Below are positions 34,701 through 45,800 of a stretch of DNA of 64,000 bases, in pieces. The notes beneath the pieces are model-generated. The model made no database searches. It worked only from the letters and a program-made list of their open reading frames with translations, and was not told the origin of the DNA. The stretch's first letter is position 1, and each line of letters opens with the position of its first letter. Made by a program: the position numbers and the translations under genes. This DNA comes from Romanomermis culicivorax (taxonomy: Eukaryota; Nematoda; Enoplea; Mermithida; Mermithidae). The stretch is from positions 496,001-560,000 of the forward strand of contig CAWUHX010000204.1 in assembly GCA_963922205.1 (NCBI GenBank). The letters are read 5' to 3'.

Positions 34701-36184
34701 CATGTCACTCATAATTTTTTATTGCTGTCTCGGTGTGTCAAGTTTCAGACGGTATGAATCAGTTCATCGAATGAGATTGAATACTTAATGGTCAAGAACT
34801 CCTTTTGAAGCCTTATGAAATCACGATTCCACTTTGTACTTGCCATTATGAATCGGAGATGCCCTATTTCAGAAGTAGAAAATCCTAGGCTTTTTGTCAA
34901 CCAGTCGGCGACTGCACTTCTGAATTGGGCTTAAAATAGAAAAATTCAAGTTGAAAACTGAAATTTACGACACGATATCTAGGAGATTCGATCTTCCGCT
35001 AAATTGACTTGTTTTAAGTTGAAAATCAAAAATATATGTGAAAATGAGATAAGTTTTACATGCTGAGTATTGTGACGCATCCATTCCGCAAAAAATCGAA
35101 ATACAGTACTCCAAGCTTGAATGTTTTTTTTTGGCCTGTATAGCTCAGAAAAGACACGATTCTTTAGCTAAATGTATATTACATACAGATACTCTTTGTA
35201 TACTTTGGTACGAAAAAATTCTCAAAGCCCCAACTTCACGCTTATGCTATTTTTTAAAACGTCGTCAAAAAGAAGTCGAAGAAATAAACCGAAAAAGTCA
35301 GCCTTGTTTGGACAGCTTTCCATGGGATGCCGCAAAGTTTTTCCTTAATTTCTGTGGATGGCCACTAATGTCCATCATATTGTGCCAAAATTTCAGTCAG
35401 ATTTGCGTACCGTTCGGGGAGTGGCAGGTGCACATTCTTAAAGTTGACACAAAAATGCCGATTAATGCTACTAAATGTGCAATTAGCGAGATGCAGGAGA
35501 CGTTCAGATTAGACGGATGAAAAGAGAAGATGCGGGTCGAATCACTGGTAATATTTCATATCGATCTATTCACAGTGGTCCTTCAAGAAGGTATAAGCTG
35601 TGAGCAAGTGTTCTACAATTCAATGCACCCTGTTTCGAATCACGTGATGACAGTCAGATAAAGATAAATCAAATGATAGTAAAACGCAGTGCCTTTCTAA
35701 TACAGCAAAAGGCATCCGACTTAATCTTGCCATCTTCACGTAAGTAGATTTCAAACAATCGCTTGATTTCTGAAATTTAATGGAAGTTTTAAAAATTTGA
35801 TTTTTCATTTGAAGCATTCCGTTCAGCAACCATCAAAGCTAGATCGATAAAAAATTATCAAGACTTCAAGACACATTTTCTACATATAATGTATTAAGTA
35901 AAGACGGATCCCATGTTCATGGTACTCTATTGATTGGGGATTTGTTCAAATTTAAGGATTATATTTGAATGTACGCCCAAAATGGGCTACCTTCTCGGCT
36001 TTTATCCACCTCTTTTTTTACACTTTAGAATACCGTAAAAAGTGTAAAGAACTTGATTAGAAAAATTGCTTTATACCAAATTAGAGAGTATTGTCTCCTG
36101 CCTAATGAATGTTTTACCTCAGAGTCAGGTCTATTCTACGCTTTGATTTGTTTATTCACGTGTACGTCACATACATAAACTTTT
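34701..36184. other. Intergenic region, one unassigned ORF
   Basis: No recognised gene apart from the frame at 35131-35520. A GTCGGCGAC block near 34910 in an AGGCTTTTTGTC context resembles the GTCGCCGAC blocks at 2170-2330 in a UBR3 intron, which hints at another dispersed repeat. Confidence 0.35.
35131..35520 (+). CDS. Unassigned 129-codon open frame
   Basis: No family recognised. The first 80 codons look more coding-like than the rest: a basic-acidic helix (LKRRQKEVEEINRKSQ) followed by an aromatic stretch (FPWDAAKFFLNFCGWP). A TATAGCTCAG before codon 8 could be a splice acceptor, so it may be one exon of an unseen gene, a remnant, or chance. No neighbouring exon with compatible borders was found. 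Confidence 0.2.
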   Translation: MACIAQKRHDSLAKCILHTDTLCILWYEKILKAPTSRLCYFLKRRQKEVEEINRKSQPCLDSFPWDAAKFFLNFCGWPLMSIILCQNFSQICVPFGEWQVHILKVDTKMPINATKCAISEMQETFRLDG

Positions 36185-36375
36185 CATCGAGCAGGGGTGG
36201 GGGTGGGCGCGAAAAAGGATCAAGTAGCAAAACCTACAAGCATGTTTGTCATAAAACTGTCTTCAAAAATGTTCGAAAGGGGGGGTGTTTAACGATTTTT
36301 TTCGGGCAAGGGTAGTTCCCAGGGTCTCAGAGAAGAAGATTTTTCCCCTACCCCCTATGTGCATGCATGGTCAGG
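36185..36375 (+). repeat. Dispersed repeat 'GTGTTTGACGATTT', copy B
   Basis: Carries GGGGTGGGCGCGAAAAA, CATGTTTGTCATA, GGGGGGTGTTTAACGATTTT, GGGTCTCAGAG and TGCATGCATGG in the same order as copies at 5771-6020 and 38041-38310. It lies about 430 bp upstream of the VCPIP1-like gene. Confidence 0.7.
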
Positions 36376-36806
36376 GTCGAACTTCTCAGTAGCTGTGTCT
36401 TAATCATTTCTGCGCAAACTACCGAATTTATGGGCATTTTTATGGGTTCTGGACGGCAACAACTTTCTAAAGTTGGTAACAGGATACGACTGCCTAGTTC
36501 TTACTGTTCACGAAGGCACAAGGTTTACCAATAGTTTACACCAGTTTCGAGACTCACATACACGAGTATTTTTTCTTCGCTCTCTGCTAACAAAGATTGT
36601 CGCCAACCGTCTATTTTCGAACTCCTTTATTAACCGACTAACAGGTTACTTTTAAAAGTGTTCATTGTTATTTAACAATGCTCACTATAGCAATGAGCAC
36701 ATTCAATTTTGAAGATTATAGTGTCGATTGACCATTAGAAATCGGCTACAGTGGGCACTTAAGAAGCGAGTCAATTTTCTATTGTTCTTTGTTTCAGCCG
36801 ATCATT

Positions 36807-39800
36807 ATGTCCACCGAAAAGTCAGTCAAATCCCACTCCGTCGACTCAAAGGGCAAGTCCATAGAAAAACCCGAGAAACCTGTTGCGGAAAAAATCGGCG
36901 CATCGATTCCCGCATTCGTTGCCAAAGTCATTCCTTGCAGCAATTATGACGGATATTGTCCGGACAAAATGTGCTACGAACGGTTGATGGGCTGCGGTAC
37001 ACAAAACGATTTTATTTCGTGTCACTATTGTGGACGAGTTTTTCAACAATATCAGTTATGCTATAAAAGGTAAGTATTGCAAGAACTGATCCAAACATTC
37101 TGGATTGAATACATTAACCGAGAGGTGCACCACAATCTAGTTTGTCCTATGAAATGACTATGAATTTGATAATCCTGGATTTTGGAGTCATTTTCTGAAT
37201 CTTTTGACAATCAGACTATTACTGTAGATTTTCATGAACGAAGACGGCTAATTTTTTAATTCTTGATTTACAATCATTTGATAAAAAACGGACCCTAATG
37301 GCAAAGTCGCGTGATCATGAAATGAATCTACAGCATACGAAATTGATCTGGTTTACCTGAACACATGTGCAGGACATTAGGACACAGACAACAGGCAGGA
37401 CGCAGGACGTTAGGACGCGATACACTAGGACGCAAACATTAGGACGCAGGACATAAAGAATGAGACATTGGGCCGCAGAACTAAAGACACCAATGGCATG
37501 GGCTTAGGCTTAGAACTAGGCTTTGGCCTTGACTGCATCTTCTTGGGGAGGGGAATTGCTCGGAATCCTAATCCCCGGCAGAAGCCTATCCGACCAGCAG
37601 AACTTTGGCTCACCCCCTCCCAGAACTGCAAATTTTAAGAAAATTTTTAACGTTCAAAAAATTTTTCCTCACATAACAAAATGTCATAAAATTGCCCGAA
37701 AATTTAGTAAAAGGTACCATTCTGTGCATTGAAAGTTACAAAATTGTTTAAAAAGCCAATAAATTCTTATAATCTGAGTGCTTCTGGGAAAATGTATGAA
37801 AATATTGAAAATTTTTGAAAGACAGTTCAAGATTTTGATATGAAATAAAAGCGCGAACTAAGTTAAAGAAAAAGTTTTAGAGCATTGTGATGATTTTTGG
37901 TTGAGCTCTGAGCACTTGATTTCAGAAAAAAAGCTAAAAAGTGGCGCTATTTTCTGAAAATTTCCAAAAAAATTGGGACATGGCAAAATAAAATTATATT
38001 GAGGTGCCGAACTCTGGAGGAGAGGATAGCCTGACCTTGGATGGGAGTCCCCCAGACATGCATAGCAAGAATTTTCCCGAGGCGAGGGTTCTCGGACTTC
38101 TTATCGAGAGGTGTAGGGGTGTTGTGCGAAAAAAACAAAAAAAGCTTCACACGCATATTCCTCATATATAAGATGCATAAAAATAATCAAAGTTTTTTCA
38201 AAAAAATTCAGGGCGGGGTGTTTGAGCCTTTTTTCGGGTCAAACAGGGTGTCCATGGTCTCAGGTAGGAGAGTTTACCCTCCCCCGCATGTATTGAGTCC
38301 CCCACCCATACCCCGAGGCTCACTTTAGTAAAAATTACACTATGCCATGAGAAGACCATATAAATCCAAAAGACGGCCACAGCACCGGACATACACAAAC
38401 AATCCTCGTATTGTATGTAATAGTATGTAATATGTAATTTCCGGTGTCCTGCCTGTGATATCCATGTGTCTTAATGTCTACATCTTAATGTCCTTGCGTC
38501 CTAGTGTCATGCATCCTAATGTCCTTGCGTTCCAATATTCTGTATCTTAATGTCTGCGTCATGCGTCCTAATGTCCTTGCGTCCTAGTGTCCTAACGTCC
38601 TAATGCCTTGCGTCCTAATGTCTCGCGTCCCAATCTCTACCTCCTAATATCTTGCGTCGTAATGTTCTGCGTCCTAATGTCTTGCGTCTATCTGCCATAG
38701 GTAATAACAGAAGTGCTTTCCATTTGAAGAATCCAAATTTCAGTTTGGTGGCACGATTTTTGAATTCTGGTTGTCTCTTTTCGGCCTGAAATGATTTTTG
38801 TTTATTTGCTCGAATTTATAACATGCTTGACTTCTAGCTGACTTTTTAAAATTTTTGGGTGGTTGGCTGCACTAATCGAGCCGATTTTAAACATAAGCAA
38901 ATTGACCAGATCGTATATTATTGTAATTGAAACATGTTTTATTTTTTCGCAGAAAATTCACTCCAATAACTTTTGAAACCGATTATGATATTTGGTCCCG
39001 ACGAGTATGCCGATTGCCGGCTCGAACTAATCCCTTATGGACGAGAATCGGCGGTTATTCGGCCTATTATTGTTATACAGTATCCGAAATCTTGCAGACT
39101 GCTTACCTTAGCCATAGAATGCAGACAAAAGATTTTCCCGACTCCGAAAATTCCGATAATAAGCGAACGTCGTCCGAATTAGTAAAATTTTTTGAAACGA
39201 TCGATAAGGGATTTTTGGGCAAATACAATTTCGTCGTAGAAGAAGACATGTTACTGATCCCTGGGTAAGAGGGCTTTCGAGCGCAGAATTCCGTTATTTT
39301 CCTTTAGTTAGCTGTAATTTTCAGCAAATTGATAGTACAGATATTTTTATGCGCACCAGATATCACTTTCTCTGGTTTCGGACCCGGATCTCTTGGCGGT
39401 TTTTCATAGATCTAGATTTTTAAAGCTTGAAACCCAATATTTTCGAAGTCTCTCGATCATCAGTAAATTATTCAATCACTTTGTTCTAATTTTTCGAACA
39501 AATTTCAAATCAACAACAGTCAAGCTGTATATCAGCATCCAGATCATAACTCGACCAAAATGAATATCTCAGCTTGATTATCTATTGGCTGAATTTCCTC
39601 CTCGATTTATGTTACGAAGTTCGTCCTGGTCATTTTTTTTAATATTCACACAATTTCCGTTCTTAGTCGGGAATCTAAATTAAAACATTTTTTCGAGATT
39701 TTGGCTTATCGCTAAGTCAATGTCTATCGTCGCTAAATCATTCAGGGTTGTTTTTTCATTTCTTGATAAATTTTTTTCTTTTTTAGTTCATTGATCTTTT

Positions 39801-42800
39801 TAAATGAGACTAGGAACGTATAGAAATGATTTTGCAGATAAAAAACCTATAGTTGTCAAGTTGTAGGTCTATCATATACAATCAATTCACAAAAAAAGTG
39901 TCAGCTAATGTAAGTTGTTTTTTCCCTGCCTTAACATTTTTTTACATTTGGTCTCATTCAGAAAGAAATTGAGTACTTCTACTTTTTGAACGAAACAACC
40001 ATCACTAGATGTTCGAGTGCGGCTTATTGCTTTTCTTCAACTCTTTGATCAATTTGAGCTTATTATTATCATATGCTTGGCTGTTTTGTCTTGGAACTCT
40101 TTCGAAAACTCACAGGATGTTCCAATTCATGAGATGGCTTCTTGATCGCTTGTATTTTACTCACTTCATCAGCTTTTGAAAGCGAGGTTGCAAATTCTTT
40201 ACAAACTCTGCTTTCATCAGTTGATGAAGTATCTAGTTCATAATAGCAAATGTTGTATATATAAAACAAACGGACTGAATATTTTGTTGTTGTTGAAGGA
40301 ATAATCGAAACTCATTCAACTTAGTATTAGTGCACATTAATTCGAAAGATTTTCGGATCCGTTCACTTGAGTTGACGTGCAGGCCGGACGTGGTCCCGGA
40401 TGCGGACCCGATCAAATCCAAAGGATTCGTTCCATCACTTCGAGTTGATTTTCTAACAATCGGATACACTTTTAGATCCTCTATCGCATTTTGGTTTCAG
40501 CTTCGGCATCGATATGACCGGATCGGATAAGCATTTGCACGAAACCTTAATCTTGATCCGACACATGAACGACGGTGAAACGCTAATCGTTCCATTGGCG
40601 ACGCCGATCAAACATAAGTCTCTACTTTGCGCAGTGAGTCGGGCTTTGATCGGTCGCGAAATCTTGTGCTCGATTTTGTGGGAGATGATGGGCGAATTGT
40701 GCGCGACTTACAAAGACAAAATTCGCCGTCTGATGACTGATATCGACTACGCAAATATGGCCAACGATTACAAAATCGATAAGATATCTTATCGTGAGTA
40801 AATTATGATATTATTATATGCGTCGATAATTACAGATTTCGTCTTTTTGTCAAGACATTATTGCTTCTCTCTGTGTTCTTCTAAAGTATCCCAAAGGTCT
40901 ATTGTACCAACGTTAGTGGTTCAGTAGTAGTACCATCAGTGGTCCCACATTCAGTAAGTAGTAGTACCCTCAGTGGTCCCACATTCTGAAATGATAGATA
41001 CAGTGGTTCCATGAAAGCAAAGTTTATCACGGAAAAAAGTAGCCTTATTAATGTTAAAGAAACTTTTTTGTCCGCGAGCGGCAAACACAACAACTGAAAA
41101 TTTCCTTCAATGATCTGGTTAAATGGTCCATATTTCCCGAGTAGCATTCATGTGTCGGCAGCGCTTGATCCAAATCAATAATGGATACGCAATGTTTTTG
41201 GGTGATGCTTTCCTCCCCATTGTCATGATGAAACAGCGATTTTTACGGTACTAAATTTTCCTCTCTATGAAAGTTGCATGTCAAGTTGAACTATAAAGTA
41301 GTCGGCCTCCTAGTTTTTCAGTAGTTTTTCATAGTGGTTCTCTCTAGTGCAGTATTTTTGGGTTACAGCTATGACTACTATAGCTACTATAGTTCATTTA
41401 CCTTGCAATTATAGATACAGCGACAGCCAAGTAGACCCAGTCTGACACAAAAATTTTCAGAGTGCAGTACTTTATACTTTACAAAAACGCTAGCATTCTG
41501 CATGAGTGGGAAAGCCAGAATCATGGAAGGATCACAGTGTTTATTCACTTTCAATTTGGATAGAATTGGACATCTGAGTTTTATTCTAATTCGATCATTT
41601 AACGGGGTTATGTGAGAATATTTTCAGCTGTCTTGTTTACAGTTAACGGAAGAGAAATTTTTATCATTCATTACAGTAATATGCTTTGCTGTTTACGCTA
41701 AAACTTGTTTTTATTTAGCTGAGAGGGAACTTGTGGAAAAAGATTTCGGCATGCTACGTAGGTTTGTTACCTGGTCACTGTCAGATTTGGACCTTCTGAA
41801 TCGCATCAAAATACTTCTTTTATCGATGCCAGCAGCAGAAATTCACAAAAGAATTTCCGCCTCGCGCGAAATGCCTTAGAATTTTTATGCTGTTCCAGAT
41901 CGAATTTCATAAAAATCAATCACTGTTTTTTAACGGTATACCCATTAGCGTAGCAGCTAACTTTCTCTGATTTGTATTACTTTTTTAGCGCGACTAAAAT
42001 TTTCATTAGCGCGCACTCAACTTGATTAGCGCGGCACTAAAAACACAATTGCTGGTAGAATAGATCAATTTGTATCACATCTGAATTTTTTTTTACATTT
42101 TTCAAGAATTCGACTGCAAAACTTGTGTGAAATATAAAAATATTCGGGTGTAGGTCAATCATCTACACTCACGTATTTCAACGATTGATCCCTGACCTTG
42201 GATTCTACTCGTGTTACACGATGCTGATCTGGAGATTGAGCGTTAATTTTTGTACGTAATAATTTGTTAAATAAATTGATTCAGAAGGGTTAATTAACTT
42301 TCTGTCAAAGCTTTCAAATTCCAATTTATAGGAACAACTACTTGAAAAAAGCTACTCGGTATTCTTTATAATCTATTTACAACAATAATATGTTGATCAT
42401 TTGCTTTACTGACTTGGCAATCAACAAGATCCCATGAAAATTAGTTGGGAAAGACACTTTTTAGAGAAAAAATCGGCAGTAAAAGAGCGATAATTGATTT
42501 TGTGTTTAGTTCTGATAGAGAACTGTTACACTGTGTTTAGCTAATTACTTATGGGAAGCTCCTTTGAGTGACCTGGGGTAGTTGGTTGGATACGAGCCAA
42601 TAGACCTTTCTAGTTATATTGCAGACGTCTTTGACCTAAGCAGAGACCTAAACATAACATTTTTGTGTAATTGCCATTGCCGATTCCAGCTATTTTGTCA
42701 CCACAAAACTCGCAAAAGCGACTGTATTCAGTCTATCAATGTGGAACGAGTTGAACACAAAACTTGTATTTGCTGGTTAACCTTGAACGGTTTGTAAAAC

Positions 42801-45800
42801 TTTTTCCATCAATTTTTTCAGCTATGGTTATGGGTCACGTGTTTATAATGGCCAACGTGCTTAGACGACCGATCGTTTTACTGGATACATTTTTCTACGA
42901 AGCTCAGTCGGCTAACCTAAAGCAATATTGCCCGAAATATAGCGGCTTATTTTTGCCGACTTTGGTCGGCGATTCTTGTCTAAATTCGCCGATTGTATTA
43001 GCTTGGGCTAGCGATATGTACGATTCGATCGTACCGCTCGTTAGGATAAAGGGTAAAAAAGATTTAGGATGTTATCTGGAATGTTGGATAATCCTCAAGA
43101 TCATTTCACTCTATTAAATTATCAAGGTCACTCATGCGGCCTGTCTTATGTTTACGTCAAAAGCGTAACTAGGAAAGTTATTCTGACGTCAGTAAGAGAA
43201 TTTTAAGTTTCTGTTAAGTCCCAAAATCGAGGATATACCGAAAAATCAGAATTCAACCATAGTTCATGTATAAAGAGCCAACCTTAATCATCGAGCTTCT
43301 ACCGTCAAAAATTTCACAAGTTTTTGCGAGGCAATTTCAGAAAGAATTTTTTTGTTAAAAATTTACAAATCGTGCTTTGTTGAGTTTATCTCTTTCTTTC
43401 AAGGTTTCAGACATCCAATTTTGAATCAGATGTTAGCTCCTATTATATGGTACACCGATGATTTATCCGCAAGAAAATTTATCAACTTCAATTCAGACGG
43501 CAATTTCCCTGTGCTAGATGGCGAGCCGTGCTACATTGAGGTTAACAATTGTTTGTTTTTATTTTGAATTTATAAACTTGGATGTTTTGAAAACGCTTTC
43601 GTGGAAAAAATCCATTAAAGGGGAACCATCTCGGAAATTATGAAAATCTAGAATTTGCTGTATCTAAGCTTCTTTATTCTTACATACTGCATAATAGCGC
43701 TTTCAGATGTCTACAAATCTGCTGAAACACATAGAAAAATATAACGCTCAAAAGTATCCTACGGCGTCGGCTATGCTTTTTTGCGATTACATGGAGAATT
43801 TCAACGATACGATCGATCCGACGGGTAAATTTTTGGTTTTTCGTACTTCAATGCTACATGTCATTGGGGGAAGTGCCATAAGAACCCCCTCAGAACGTTG
43901 GTTACATGTCTATAGCCATATGGGGATCCTTTTAAGATTTGCTTATCACATGTTAGTCATTGAGACCCCCATACCTCTGGTCGAAAAAAGCTGAAAAATG
44001 TTAATTTTTTGATGAAAAATTTGAATAAAAAAGATCAAAAATACTAATTTTTTCAGCGCTTCGCGTTGTAAACACATTTTTTACAAGTTTCTGGACAAAA
44101 AGTAATATTTTTGAATCGCTTTCATCTTTTCAGGTTGAAAAATCAAAATTTTTTCTTTAAATACCCTACGTCGTAAAATTTCAAGCAATCTATTATCCTA
44201 CGTCCCCAAAAAGTTGTTTAACATTCCAGTCTTCGGAGCTCCGTTACATGTATGGTTCAATTAATCTAGATTATTTAGCTAGTGCAGGAATCTGCAAATA
44301 GATTAAAAACGAATGTTCAGAGGAATGTGTTATTCTTTTACAGGAGTAATTTTCATATGTACCTGTGCAGTTTCAATAACAGTAGTAATAGTTGTTTCAC
44401 GCGACGCATCACATAGCTGAAATTACACATATTTCAGGTACCCAGTCCTGTGTGACGCGTGGCTTGTCAGAAAATCGTAAAAATAAGAAATAGTACTTGC
44501 TTTCCAATATTATTATTTAGAAGCATTTCGAGAACACACAACGTATTGTTTAAAGCATGAACAACTTGAATTTGTTATGTATTCCAATTACTGTCACTGG
44601 GTCATCAGGGTTCGCATTTGACTTTCTTGGATCAATTTTTCGCTTCTCTGTCTCAGTGGTGAATGATTTGGCGTGGGCACAAAATGCAAGATTTTAGTTT
44701 TGCTTAATCCATGAGTAGTTGTAACGTGCAATAGAAAATTTATAGAACTCTACCAATGTGAGTTGTCGAAAATTCAACATGAACGAGAAAAAGAAAAGGA
44801 AGTAATTTTATGCTCAAATTTTTCGTTGTGTAACTGTTGAAACTGCATTTTCTCCATAATTTCATACAAGTAAATAAATAAGGCATTACAGGAGCACGAA
44901 AGCAATCAAAGCTTACTGATAAGTAAAAGATGATTCGCTAACGCTGGCGCTTGAACTTCATTACGATAATCAATAATAAATTGACAACAGATACCAATGC
45001 ATCTTTCTTTTCAAGGATAACATATTTTTTACGCTCCAACGATTGACGTTTTTCGACATTGTTTGCACTAATGTAGCAAAAAAGCAGTCTCTAATTATCC
45101 CTTGCTCTAAATTCTACATGATCAACGAACGAATCCGAGCCAGTTGGACATACTCCCCACCATCTAGGAGCTTCGTTAGATGCATGAAAAAACTGAGCGT
45201 TTACAGTAAAGGACTATTCTTGATTACAGTGTCAAAAACTAGTTTACTATGATTTATCATAACTTGTTAATAATTTTTAGCTTTATGCGTGAAAGTTCAG
45301 GTCGTATCAGCCGTTTAAATTTTTAGAAGATCCAACGTCTGATACTCATTGTACCTCTTTTCACAGATCCGGAAGAAGTCGAACTCCATTTGGGAATATT
45401 TCAAAGTCAGTCGACGTTCTTGAGATGCCTTATTTGCTGGCGGTTGAATTTGCACGTCGATTTAAAGGATCTGGAACGCGGCGGAAAAATCTATTGCGCG
45501 TTGGCCGTCAAGTACAGGGCCAAATTTGTCGACAATGAATTGTACGCTTTGCCTAATTTAGGTTCGAAATTTTCCAGTATTCGACGCGATATTTAATCAT
45601 TCTGCAAGTTTATGTGGTTTGTAGTAAAATCAATACTTGGAGTCAGATCAGTCAAACGTCTTTTACTTAGAAACCGATGACGGATTGTTGGTAGTCGAAA
45701 ATTACTCTTTGCTCTGTAAAGGATTAATTCAGTTAAATGGCACTGTCGTTGCCTTATTGAAAATCATGATCATCTCCTTTATACGGAATACATAGGAATA

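Noticed and set aside
35125..35200. Possible tRNA (TATAGCTCAG resembles an A box)
   Set aside because: No B box (GGTTCGANNCC) follows at the right distance and no cloverleaf can be formed.
37374..37460. CRISPR-like array of short repeats
   Set aside because: Units are degenerate, contiguous and without unique spacers, in a eukaryotic intron; this is a minisatellite.
40628..40630. Cys235 as a possible replacement nucleophile of the OTU domain
   Set aside because: It lies three residues after the nucleophile position, within the helix, and the catalytic His is also lost. A shifted active site is not supported by the alignment.
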